A stretch of DNA of 30,972 bases from Streptomyces sp. NRRL F-2580 (GTDB lineage Bacteria; Actinomycetota; Actinomycetes; Streptomycetales; Streptomycetaceae), in assembly GCF_000720115.1 (NCBI RefSeq), contig NZ_JOIR01000057.1, forward strand, positions 1-30,972, in the 5' to 3' direction. Below, in pieces: positions 7,806-15,425 of this stretch; within the stretch, counting starts at the first letter, position 1, and every line of letters starts with the position of its first letter. The notes below the pieces were generated by a model. That model did no database searches, had not been told where the DNA came from, and saw only the letters and a program-made list of their open reading frames with translations. The position numbers and the translations under genes are program-made.

Positions 7806-7868
7806 TGTTTGTGCATAGGACTTTCCTGAACAAATCACCCCAGATTTTCACTGTTTCTGGACACATCG

Positions 7869-7910
7869 TTGACACCTTCCAGTCAGCGCTACTTAACATG
7901 CATGCATAAC
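7869..7910 (+). promoter_or_regulatory. Promoter of the alpha-glucoside operon
   Basis: A consensus -35 hexamer TTGACA (7869-7874) is followed after 19 bases by TAACAT (7894-7899). CTACTTAACATG (7889-7900) covers the -10 and recurs inverted inside the upstream hairpin; a palindrome ATGCATGCAT (7898-7907) starts within it. The 7800-7910 region is strikingly AT-rich. Position over the -10 suggests repression by a sugar-responsive regulator not encoded in this window. Confidence 0.55.
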
Positions 7911-7961
7911 AGCGCCCGATCTGAGGCGCTCTCGCATTCAGCAGAAACAGGTCGACGCGAG

Positions 7962-9731
7962 ATGCTCAGCACCCTTCCGGCCGGCATCGGCCACCCCTCC
8001 CGCAGTGCCGCCCCCTCCGACCTCTGGTGGCGCGACGCGGTGATCTACCAGGTCTACGTCCGCAGCTTCCTCGACAGCACCGGGGACGGTGTCGGTGACC
8101 TGGCCGGCGTACGGGCCGGGCTTCCCTACCTGCGGAAGCTCGGTGTCGACGGCATCTGGCTCAGCCCCTTCTACCCCTCGCCGCAGCACGACCACGGCTA
8201 CGACGTCGCCGACTACTGCGGCGTCGACCCCGTGTACGGCGATCTCGCCGAGTTCGACCGGCTGGTGTCCGACGCCCGCCGGCTCGGGCTCAAGCTGCTG
8301 CTCGACATCGTCCCGAACCACTGCTCCAGCGAGCACCCGTGGTTCCGCGACGCGCTCGCCTCCGGGCCGGGCAGTGCGGCGCGCTCCCGCTTCCACTTCG
8401 CCCCCGGCCGCGGCCCGGACGGAGCCGAGCCGCCCAACAACTGGCGCGCCATGTTCGGCGGCCCCGCCTGGAGCCGGACCACCGAACCCGACGGCGCCCC
8501 CGGAGAGTGGTACCTGCACCTCTTCACGCCCGAGCAGCCCGACCTGAACTGGCGCAACCCCGTCGTGGGCGACGACTTCGAGCGGGTGCTTCGCTTCTGG
8601 CTGGACCGCGGTGTCGACGGGTTCCGCATCGACGTCGCCGCCGGACTCTTCAAGCACGCCGAGCTGCCCGACTCGGACGACCCCGGAGCCGACGAACGGG
8701 CCCGCGACGCCGTCAACCAGCTGGCCTGGAACCAGCCCGAGGTCCACGACGTATGGCGCCGCTGGCGCGCGGTCTGCCAGGAGTACACCGCCCGGGACGG
8801 CCACGAGCGGCTGCTGGTCGGCGAGGTGTCCGTGCCCACCGCACGCGAGCACGCCGAGTACGTACGACCCGACGAACTCCACCAGGCGTTCTTCTTCGAC
8901 CTGCTCAGCGCCCCCTGGGACGCCGGCGCCTTCCGCGCCACCATCACCGAGGCGATGCGCGACATCGCCGGCACCGGCTCCACCGTCACCTGGGTCCTCA
9001 ACAACCACGACCAGGTCCGCACGGTCACCCGCTACGCCGGCGAGCCCGGGGTGGAAGGCAGCGGACTCGGAGCCGCACGCGCCCGCGCCGCGGCCCTCCT
9101 GATGCTCGCCCTGCCCGGCGCCGCCTACGTCTACCAGGGCGAGGAGCTCGGCCTCCCGGAGGTCCTGGACCTGCCCGACGAGGTCCTCACCGACCCGATC
9201 TTCCGGCGCACCGGCAGCCGCAAGCACGTGCGGGACGGCTGCCGCGTGCCACTGCCCTGGTCCGGGCACGCCTCCCCCTTCGGCTTCAGCCGGGAGGCGG
9301 TCGCCGCCAAGCCGTGGCTGCCGCAGCCCGAGTGGTTCGCCGAGCACGCCACCGACCGTGCCCTGGCCGACACCCGTTCCTTCTGGCACCTCTACCGCGA
9401 CGGTCTCCAGCTGCGGCGCACCCTGCCGCAGCTCGGCGACGGCACCCTGCACTGGCTGGACGCCCCCGAGCACGTGCTGGCGATCGCCCGCGGCGACGGC
9501 CTGGTCTGCGCGGTCAACTTCGGCACGGAGCCGGTGCCCGCCCCGGTCCCCGGGACTCCGCTGCTCGCCAGCGGCCCCTGTCCCGACGGTGTGCTCCCCG
9601 CAGCGACCGCCGCCTGGTGGACGGCCGAGTGCCCCGGCCCCGTGCGCCCCGGCGAACCCGATGCCGGCCCGTCCTCCTCCGGCCACCGCCCCCTGACGTT
9701 CCCGGCCCCGCGCGAAAACCCCTCCCAGTGA
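7962..9731 (+). CDS. GH13 alpha-glucosidase
   Basis: A 589-residue glycoside hydrolase family 13 enzyme, expected to hydrolyse terminal alpha-glucosidic bonds of maltose, maltodextrin or sucrose-like sugars in the cytoplasm (no signal peptide is seen). Conserved regions appear in order: WWRDAVIYQVYVRSF at the N-terminus, GIWLSPFYPSPQHDHGYDV, LLLDIVPNHCSSEHPWF, the nucleophile Asp224 in GFRIDVA, acid/base Glu288 in LVGEV, and transition-state stabiliser Asp350 in NNHDQ. This pattern, especially the Q-x-D/Y-x-D start region, is that of oligo-1,6-/alpha-glucosidases. The ATG at 7962 is preferred over in-frame starts at 7869 and 7902 because those lie within the promoter; its ribosome binding site is weak. 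It is the first gene of an operon with AglE-type transport genes, so it degrades the imported sugar. Confidence 0.93.
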   Translation: MLSTLPAGIGHPSRSAAPSDLWWRDAVIYQVYVRSFLDSTGDGVGDLAGVRAGLPYLRKLGVDGIWLSPFYPSPQHDHGYDVADYCGVDPVYGDLAEFDRLVSDARRLGLKLLLDIVPNHCSSEHPWFRDALASGPGSAARSRFHFAPGRGPDGAEPPNNWRAMFGGPAWSRTTEPDGAPGEWYLHLFTPEQPDLNWRNPVVGDDFERVLRFWLDRGVDGFRIDVAAGLFKHAELPDSDDPGADERARDAVNQLAWNQPEVHDVWRRWRAVCQEYTARDGHERLLVGEVSVPTAREHAEYVRPDELHQAFFFDLLSAPWDAGAFRATITEAMRDIAGTGSTVTWVLNNHDQVRTVTRYAGEPGVEGSGLGAARARAAALLMLALPGAAYVYQGEELGLPEVLDLPDEVLTDPIFRRTGSRKHVRDGCRVPLPWSGHASPFGFSREAVAAKPWLPQPEWFAEHATDRALADTRSFWHLYRDGLQLRRTLPQLGDGTLHWLDAPEHVLAIARGDGLVCAVNFGTEPVPAPVPGTPLLASGPCPDGVLPAATAAWWTAECPGPVRPGEPDAGPSSSGHRPLTFPAPRENPSQ

Positions 9732-9779
9732 AGCCAGGACCCACCCCGTAGCCCCGGACTTCCTCGAAAGGACCCCACG

Positions 9780-11111
9780 ATGCGACGACTCAGCAAGACG
9801 ACCCGACGGACCACGGCCACCGCGACGGCGGCCGTCGCCCTCGCCCTCGGTGCCACCGCATGCGGCGGCACCACCGGACCCGCGAGCGGAGGCGAACTCG
9901 GCGGCCAGACCGTGACCGTGGCGGGCGTCTGGACCGGCAGCGAGCAGGAGAACTTCAAGAAGGTCCTGGACGCCTTCACCGAGAAGACCGGAGCCAAGAC
10001 GGTCTTCGTCCCCTCCGGCGACAACGTCTCCACCTTCGTGGGAAGCAAGATCGAAGGCGGTAACGCCCCCGACGTGGTGATGGTCCCCCAAGTGGGCGTG
10101 CTCCAGCAGTTCGTGAAGGAGGGCTGGCTCCTCCCCCTCTCCGACCAGACCGCCAAGACGGCGGACTCCACCCTTGCCCCGGTGTGGAAGAACTACGGCA
10201 CGGTCGACGGCACGTACTACGGCCTCTACTTCAAGGCCGCCCACAAGTCCACCGTCTGGTACGCCCCCGAGGCCTTCACCCAGGCCGGCGTCAGCGAGCC
10301 GAAGAGCTACTCCGACATGCTGAAGGCGGGCCGCACCCTCGCCGACTCCGGCCGCCCGGCCTTCGCGATAGCCGGAGAGGACGGCTGGACCCTCACCGAC
10401 TGGTTCGAGAACATCTACCTCTCCCAGGCCGGGCCGGAGAAGTACGACCAGCTCGCCCAGCACAAGCTCAAGTGGACCGACGAAAGCGTCGTCCGGGCGC
10501 TTACCACCCTCGGGGACCTGTTCAAGGACAAGCAACTCGTCGCCGGCGGCGCCCAGACGGCGCTGAGCACCGACTTCCCCTCGTCGGTCGCGCAGGTCTT
10601 CGGCCCCGAGCCCAAGGCGGGCATGGTCTACGAGGGCGACTTCGTCGGCGGCGTCGCCAAGGGCCAGTTCGGCAAGAAGCTCGGGCAGGACGCCAAGTTC
10701 TTCCCGTTCCCCTCGGTCGACGGCGGCAGGGCGCCGGTCGTCAGCGGCGGTGACGCGGCCGTCGTCCTCAAGGACGCGAAGAACAACAAGGCCGGAATGA
10801 AGCTGGTCGAGTTCCTGTCCGGAGCCGAGGCGGCCGGGGTCTGGGCCGGCGCGGGCGGCTTCCTGTCCCCGAACAAGGAGGTCGACTTCGCCTCGTACGG
10901 CGACGACACCACCCGCAGCACCGCCAACTCGCTCATCGCGGCGGGCAACTCGATCCGCTTCGACATGTCGGACCAGGCCCCGGCCGCGTTCGGCGGTACC
11001 AAGGGCGCGGGCGAGTGGAAGCTCCTCCAGGACTTCCTGCGCGACCCGTCGGACCCGCAGGGCACGGCCGCGAAGCTCGAGGCCGAAGCCGCCAAGGCCT
11101 ACGGGAACTGA
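9780..11111 (+). CDS. Alpha-glucoside ABC transporter substrate-binding lipoprotein (AglE-type)
   Basis: A 443-residue solute-binding lipoprotein. The signal peptide ends ALGATACGG with lipobox Cys28. The mature start GGQTVTVAGVWTGSEQENFKKVL, the segment GGNAPDVVMVPQVGVLQQFVKEGWLLPL and the segment YYGLYFKAAHKSTVWY are characteristic of AglE-like alpha-glucoside-binding proteins. A GAAAGGA ribosome binding site precedes the ATG. It lies 48 bp behind the alpha-glucosidase and 10 bp before the first permease gene. It would capture maltose, trehalose, sucrose or a similar alpha-glucoside at the outer face of the membrane. Confidence 0.93.
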   Translation: MRRLSKTTRRTTATATAAVALALGATACGGTTGPASGGELGGQTVTVAGVWTGSEQENFKKVLDAFTEKTGAKTVFVPSGDNVSTFVGSKIEGGNAPDVVMVPQVGVLQQFVKEGWLLPLSDQTAKTADSTLAPVWKNYGTVDGTYYGLYFKAAHKSTVWYAPEAFTQAGVSEPKSYSDMLKAGRTLADSGRPAFAIAGEDGWTLTDWFENIYLSQAGPEKYDQLAQHKLKWTDESVVRALTTLGDLFKDKQLVAGGAQTALSTDFPSSVAQVFGPEPKAGMVYEGDFVGGVAKGQFGKKLGQDAKFFPFPSVDGGRAPVVSGGDAAVVLKDAKNNKAGMKLVEFLSGAEAAGVWAGAGGFLSPNKEVDFASYGDDTTRSTANSLIAAGNSIRFDMSDQAPAAFGGTKGAGEWKLLQDFLRDPSDPQGTAAKLEAEAAKAYGN

Positions 11112-11121
11112 GGCGCTCCCC

Positions 11122-12453
11122 ATGGCTGACGTCCTGACCGCCCGCGCCGCGGCGAACCCGCGGCGCCTGGCGCAGAGAAAGAAGCGCCGCCTCGCCGTCG
11201 TGTTCGTCCTGCCGGCCCTGTTGCTGCTCGGCGCCCTGGTCGTCTACCCGGTCCTCTTCTCCGTGGGCCGCAGCTTCTTCGACGCCGGAGGCGAACGCTT
11301 CGTCGGAGCCGGGAACTACGCGGCGATCCTCCACGACCCGGCCACCCTCAAGGCCATCCGCAACAGCACCATCTGGGTCGTCGTCGCCCCGCTCCTGCTG
11401 ACCGGGCTCGGGCTGATGCTCGCCGTGCTCACCGAGAAGGTGCGCTGGGCCACCGCGTTCAAGCTGGTGCTCTTCCTGCCGATGGCCGTGTCGTTCCTCG
11501 CCGCGGGCATCATCTTCCGGCTCGCCTACCAGCAGGACCCGGACCGGGGCGTGCTCAACGCCGCCGTCGTCGGCGTCCACGACACCTTCGCCGACCGTGC
11601 CGCCTATCCGACGGCCCGTGCCCGCGAGGGCCACGGTCTGACCGGCAGGGCGGGTGGCCCGTACAGCACCGAGGGCAACCTGCGTCCCGGCCGCTCGGTC
11701 AGCCTCGGATTCGTCGGCGTGGCACCCGACGCGATGCCCGCCGGAGCGAAGGCGGCAGCCGACGCCGTGGCAGGTGCCGACTCCATCGCGGGCGCCGTCT
11801 TCCTCGACTTCGCCCCGGGCGGCGCCGGTACACCGGGCACGGTCGACCCGGGAGAGAAGGGGCTGCCCGGCATGACGGTCGAGGCCGTACGGGACGGCCG
11901 GGTGGCCGCGACCGCCACCACGGCCGACGACGGGTCGTTCCGCCTCACCGGCCTGGCCGACGGCGAGTACACCGTCAGACTGCCCACGGCCAACTTCACG
12001 GCCCCCTACCAGGGCGTGAACTGGCTCAGCCCCGCACTGGTGACGCCGGCCATCATCGCCGCCTATCTGTGGGTGTGGACCGGCTTCGCGATGGTCTTGA
12101 TCGGCGCCGGCCTCTCGGCCATCCCGCGCGACGCGCTGGAGGCCGCGCGGATGGACGGGGCCACGGAGGGACAGATCTTCCGCAAGATCACCGTTCCGCT
12201 GCTCGCACCGGTGCTCACCGTCGTCTTCGTGACCCTGGTGATCAATGTGATGAAGGTCTTCGACCTCGTCTACATCATCGCGCCCGGACCGGTCCAGGAA
12301 GAGGCGAACGTACTGGCCACCCGTATGTGGATGGTCTCCTTCGGCGGAGGCAACGACCAAGGGCTCGGCAGCGCGCTCAGCGTGGTCCTGCTCCTGCTGG
12401 TCGTCCCGGCGATGATCTTCAACATCCGGCGTTTCCGAAGGAGCGGAGCATGA
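11122..12453 (+). CDS. Alpha-glucoside ABC permease with large extracytoplasmic insertion (AglF/MalF position)
   Basis: A 443-residue MalF-type permease, about 130-150 residues longer than the usual 290-310. Helices are visible at about 24-48, 84-104 and 113-136, and the C-terminal set begins near 299. The EAA loop that contacts the ATPase is ALEAARMDGATEGQIFRKITVPLL (about 338-361). Residues about 148-297 (11563-12015) are inserted in the external loop after the third helix, where E. coli MalF has its P2 domain. The end of the insertion reads DPGEKGLPGMTVEAVRDG, then TTADDGSFRLTGLADGEYTVRL, closely resembling SdrD_B/CNA-B or carboxypeptidase regulatory-like beta-sandwich domains. It may dock the binding protein. 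The stop codon overlaps the next start (ATGA). No ATPase gene follows; MsiK is the expected partner. Confidence 0.92.
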   Translation: MADVLTARAAANPRRLAQRKKRRLAVVFVLPALLLLGALVVYPVLFSVGRSFFDAGGERFVGAGNYAAILHDPATLKAIRNSTIWVVVAPLLLTGLGLMLAVLTEKVRWATAFKLVLFLPMAVSFLAAGIIFRLAYQQDPDRGVLNAAVVGVHDTFADRAAYPTARAREGHGLTGRAGGPYSTEGNLRPGRSVSLGFVGVAPDAMPAGAKAAADAVAGADSIAGAVFLDFAPGGAGTPGTVDPGEKGLPGMTVEAVRDGRVAATATTADDGSFRLTGLADGEYTVRLPTANFTAPYQGVNWLSPALVTPAIIAAYLWVWTGFAMVLIGAGLSAIPRDALEAARMDGATEGQIFRKITVPLLAPVLTVVFVTLVINVMKVFDLVYIIAPGPVQEEANVLATRMWMVSFGGGNDQGLGSALSVVLLLLVVPAMIFNIRRFRRSGA

Positions 12454-13382
12454 GCCGCCACAGCACCATCGAGCGCCCGCCGGCCCGCCGGACGCCACCA
12501 GCCCGGCCCGTCCCCGTCCCGTCCGCGCCCGGGCCCCGCCGCAGGAGCCGGCTCTCACGCCTGCTGGGCAGCTCCGTCGTCCAGGGCGTGCTGATCCTGG
12601 TCGCCCTCGTATGGATCACCCCACTGGCGGGCCTGTTCCTGTCCTCTACGCGCTCCGAACAGGACAACGCCTCCACGGGCTGGTGGACCGCACTCACCGA
12701 CCCGTCCCAGCTGTCCCTGGACAACTACAGCGCCCTCCTGCAGGACTCCGGCATCGCGGCGGCCTTCGGGAACACCATCCTGATCTCCGTGCCGACCACC
12801 GTCCTGGTGGTCGCCATCGCGGCACTCGCCGGATACGCCTTCGCATGGTTGGAGTTCCCCGGCCGGGACGGGCTCTTCCTGGTGGTCGTCGGACTGCTGG
12901 TCGTACCCGTGCAGATCGGGCTGCTGCCCGTGGCCAAACTCTTCGGCGCGGTCGGACTGTTCGGCACGATCGCCGGCGTCGTCCTCTTCCACGTCGCCTA
13001 CGGCCTGCCGTTCGCGATCTTCCTGCTACGCAACTACTTCGCCGAGATACCGCGCGAAATGCTGGAGGCCGCCCGGATGGACGGCGGCAGCGAGTGGCGG
13101 ATCTTCTCCCGGCTCATCCTGCCGCTCGGCCGGCCGGCCCTCGCGAGCCTGGCCATCTTCCAGTTCCTCTGGGTGTGGAACGACATGCTCGTGGCACTGC
13201 TCTTCGCGGACAGCGGGTCCCAGCCCCTCACGGTGGCCCTGCAGTCCCAGATGAGGCAGTTCGGAAGCAACATCGGCGTTCTCGCGCCGGGGGCGTTCCT
13301 GTCCCTGGTGGTCCCGCTGATCGTCTTCTTCGCCTTCCAACGGCACTTCGTCCAGGGCGTGATGGCGGGATCGGTGAAATAG
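12450..13382 (+). CDS. Alpha-glucoside ABC permease (AglG/MalG position)
   Basis: A 310-residue MalG-type permease of normal size. A proline/arginine-rich cytoplasmic N-terminus of about 40 residues is followed by six predicted helices (first near VQGVLILVALVWITPLAGLF). The EAA loop is MLEAARMDGGSEWRIFSRLILPLGRPAL. The start ATG at 12450 overlaps the stop of the upstream permease by four bases and has AAGGAG just upstream, so translation is coupled. It forms the second half of the transmembrane pore. It is the last gene of the operon, followed by an inverted repeat at 13424-13471. Confidence 0.94.
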   Translation: MSRHSTIERPPARRTPPARPVPVPSAPGPRRRSRLSRLLGSSVVQGVLILVALVWITPLAGLFLSSTRSEQDNASTGWWTALTDPSQLSLDNYSALLQDSGIAAAFGNTILISVPTTVLVVAIAALAGYAFAWLEFPGRDGLFLVVVGLLVVPVQIGLLPVAKLFGAVGLFGTIAGVVLFHVAYGLPFAIFLLRNYFAEIPREMLEAARMDGGSEWRIFSRLILPLGRPALASLAIFQFLWVWNDMLVALLFADSGSQPLTVALQSQMRQFGSNIGVLAPGAFLSLVVPLIVFFAFQRHFVQGVMAGSVK

Positions 13383-13423
13383 CCGCCCCCGGGCCCCGGA
13401 CGGGGCGCGCCGCGCTCGCACCG

Positions 13424-13471
13424 CGGGCCCTGCCGCCGGCGTCTCCTCGTGGGGCACGGCAGCAGGGCCCG
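13424..13471 (+). terminator. Inverted repeat after the alpha-glucoside operon
   Basis: CGGGCCCTGC (13424-13433) and its perfect complement GCAGGGCCCG (13462-13471) can pair around a 28-base loop. It lies about 40 bp after the last permease stop. There is no T-run. A terminator is likely but not certain. Confidence 0.45.
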
Positions 13472-13571
13472 TGTCGGGGCCCGGCGCCGAGGGCCGGCCG
13501 GCGGACGCGCCGGCCTTCTCGCCGGTCCACCCCCAGCGGGAAGTCACCCAGGGGTAGCGCGGAACACCGGC

Positions 13572-13970
13572 ATGGCGGCACCGCTGCGACGCGCTGCGGG
13601 GGCGGCGGCCGGAGCCCTTCTGGCGCTGCTCTCGGCGGCCGCTGTGGCGTCGGCAGGCGTTCCGGCAGGCGGTCCGGGTGACGGCGACGACGGAGTCGTA
13701 CTGCGTTGGCGTCCGTGCGCGCAGCCGGGCCGGGCGGGCTTCGAGTGCGCGGTGGCGAAAGCGCCGCTGAACCACGCCGCCCCGTCGGGCCGGACGATCG
13801 ACCTGGCGGTGATCCGTCACCGGGCGGCCGTCCCGGGGCGGCGCGCCGGGACGCTGTTCTTCAACCCCGGGGGCCCCGGTGGCCCCGGGACGGTCGGACT
13901 GCCCGAGCTGTACGGCAAGTTCCGCAGCAACTGAAGGACCGCCTCGACATCGTCAGCTGGGACCCGCGGG
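13572..13970 (+). pseudogene. Remnant of a secreted TAP-like alpha/beta hydrolase
   Basis: The first 120 codons encode a signal peptide (MAAPLRRAAGAAAGALLALL) and the N-terminal part of a tripeptidyl aminopeptidase-like (S33 family) hydrolase: LRWRPCAQPG, APLNHAAPSGRTIDLAVIRH and the oxyanion-type LFFNPGGPGGPG. The frame then stops at 13934. In the next frame the family sequence continues as LKDRLDIVSWDPRG (about 13926-13970), which indicates loss of one C near 13920 (TTCCGCAG for TTCCCGCAG). After WDPRG the similarity ends. The nucleophile serine region (GxSxG), cap and catalytic Asp/His are absent, although the family is normally about 500 residues. It is a dead gene fragment, lost by frameshift plus deletion. 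Confidence 0.75.
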
Positions 13971-14034
13971 GCCGCCGACCGCCACAGCTCAGCCCGCGGC
14001 AGCAGCCGCCGGCTCCCGAGGGGCACCGGCGTGC

Positions 14035-14059
14035 TAGTTTGTGAGCGACCGTTCAACTA
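14035..14059. promoter_or_regulatory. Probable TetR operator
   Basis: TAGTT and AACTA, a perfect 5-bp dyad with 15 bases between, end 12 bp before the TetR start codon. This geometry fits an autoregulatory TetR site. The identification is by position and symmetry only. Confidence 0.45.
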
Positions 14060-14071
14060 AGGGAGGCGCTG

Positions 14072-14692
14072 ATGGGTCGCAAGCAGGTCTGGGACCAGGA
14101 CGAGGTGCTGGCCTCCGCTATGCGTCTGTTCCGTCGTCGTGGGTACCTCGGCGCCTCGCTGCGCGACCTCGAAGAGGTGACCGGAATGCACCCGGGCAGC
14201 CTGTACCGGGCGTTTCACAGCAAGGAAGGCCTGTTCAGCGCCGCGCTGGACGCTTACAACGAGCGGGTGGTGGAGAGCAGGGTTCGTGTCCACCTGCGGG
14301 ACACGGAGGACCCCGTGGCCGGCATCCGCTCGTTCTTCACCTCGGCGTTCGACACCGGCATCGGCCCCGAACCCGACCCGGGGTGCCTGCTCACCAATAG
14401 CGCGGTGGAGTCGTTCACCGTTCCGCAGGCGACGCCGGGCGTGCGCCGGGGACTGGAGACGATCGAGTCCGGCTTCGCCGACGCGCTGACGCGCGCCCGA
14501 GCCCAGCGGCTACTGCCCGCGGAACTCGATGTCGAGGAGTCAGCCGCTCAGCTCCTGGCGCTCTACCAGGGCCTCCTGGTGCTCGTCCGGTCCGGTACGG
14601 GCGCCGCCAAACTGCACACCATCACCAATGGAGCCATGGCATCGATCGGTGCCAGGCAAGCCAAGCAAGCCGACGAAGAGGAACAACGATGA
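14072..14692 (+). CDS. TetR/AcrR family transcriptional regulator
   Basis: A 206-residue TetR-type repressor. The N-terminal helix-turn-helix reads VLASAMRLFRRRGYLGASLRDL then TGMHPGSLYRAFHSKEGLF (residues about 11-55). The C-terminal ligand/dimer domain carries GCLLTNSAVE, a common motif in a subgroup of TetR proteins (TetR_C with redox- or drug-responsive members). GGGAGG precedes the ATG with good spacing. The stop overlaps the start of a SnoaL-like gene (ATGA), so the pair is co-translated and the regulator most likely controls it together with itself. The last residues, AKQADEEEQR, form a charged tail. Confidence 0.93.
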   Translation: MGRKQVWDQDEVLASAMRLFRRRGYLGASLRDLEEVTGMHPGSLYRAFHSKEGLFSAALDAYNERVVESRVRVHLRDTEDPVAGIRSFFTSAFDTGIGPEPDPGCLLTNSAVESFTVPQATPGVRRGLETIESGFADALTRARAQRLLPAELDVEESAAQLLALYQGLLVLVRSGTGAAKLHTITNGAMASIGARQAKQADEEEQR

Positions 14693-15036
14693 GTGACCAA
14701 CAGCAGCTCTGGAACGACTACGCCGCATGCTGGTCGGCCGACCCCTCGATACGGCCCACCGCGCTCGGGGCGGTCGCGGTCGACGAGGTCACCTACCGGG
14801 ACCCGGGAACCGAGGTGTGCGGCCTGGCTGAACTGGACGCGTACATGAACGGCTTCGCCGGGGCGTTCCCCGGACACCGCTTCCGCATCGACGAGGTCCT
14901 TCACCACCACGACAGGTCACTGGCCCGCTGGACCCAGATCGGCCCGGACGGCGAGACCTTCATGACGGGCGTGAGCAGCGCCGTGCACCGCGACGGCCTC
15001 CTCACCGACGTGACCGGGTACTTCCTTCCCGCCTGA
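14689..15036 (+). CDS. SnoaL-like / NTF2-fold small protein
   Basis: A 115-residue protein with the SnoaL-like polyketide cyclase/NTF2 fold pattern: an N-terminal helix (LWNDYAACWSAD), VTYRDPGTEVCGLAELDAYMNGF, FPGHRFRIDEVLHHHDRSLARW and GVSSAVHRDGLLTDVTGYF. Such proteins form a conical pocket that may bind or isomerise a small hydrophobic molecule. A specific substrate cannot be named. It is translationally coupled to the TetR gene and followed about 50 bp later by a hairpin. The pair may form a small response unit to a xenobiotic or metabolite. Confidence 0.85.
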   Translation: MSDQQQLWNDYAACWSADPSIRPTALGAVAVDEVTYRDPGTEVCGLAELDAYMNGFAGAFPGHRFRIDEVLHHHDRSLARWTQIGPDGETFMTGVSSAVHRDGLLTDVTGYFLPA

Positions 15037-15086
15037 CGACTCGGGGCGGCCTGTCGGCCACCCGCGCAACCCCTACGGACACCGCC

Positions 15087-15110
15087 GCCCGGCCACTTCG
15101 GCGGCCGGGC
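15087..15110 (+). terminator. Hairpin after the TetR-SnoaL pair
   Basis: GCCCGGCC-N8-GGCCGGGC forms a perfect 8-bp stem about 50 bp behind the SnoaL-like stop codon. Typical of T-less Streptomyces terminators. It could also end the minus-strand gene remnant at 15172. Confidence 0.6.
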
Positions 15111-15171
15111 AGTGCACGGGTGCGTGAACTGTGTCTGACGTGCGTCCCAGCGGGTGGCCGGTCAAAGTTCC

Positions 15172-15409
15172 CTACGTTGTTCTTAGGGACCGGGCGAGCC
15201 CTTTGGGGACGACCCCCTCGCGCATCAGCTCGCGGCGCTCGCGAGTCAGCAGCCTGTACGCGGCGCTGCCCGACTGCCAGGGAGCGGGCTCGCCCGCGAT
15301 CCCGCAAGGCCAGCGCGGCGACGACCTGGTCCTGGGTGTCCCGCAGGTCCTGGGCAGTCTGCGCGGTGGCCTTCGGGCCCCGGGCGAGCAGGTGCTCCCG
15401 AGCGGTCAA
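15172..15409 (-). pseudogene. Frameshifted small gene of unknown function
   Basis: From a TTG at 15409 the minus strand reads TAREHLLARGPKATAQTAQD and continues to ALALRD. The same frame then becomes implausible (arginine-rich). One frame over, it continues as AGEPAPWQSGSAAYRLLTRE and then RRELMREGVVPKGLARSLRTT before TAG at 15172, with strong third-position GC. The two parts join if one extra base near 15296-15299 is removed, giving a charged helical protein of about 78 residues. The start is uncertain: TTG has no good ribosome binding site. It lies 16 bp downstream of the secreted cysteine protein gene. I do not recognise the family. It could be a pseudogene or a sequencing error. Confidence 0.4.
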
Positions 15410-15425
15410 GGGACCCGGCGCGAGG

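Noticed and set aside
7938..11123. 1061-codon minus-strand open frame across the alpha-glucosidase and binding-protein genes
   Set aside because: Low-complexity composition and no motifs; the plus strand has clear genes with ribosome binding sites.
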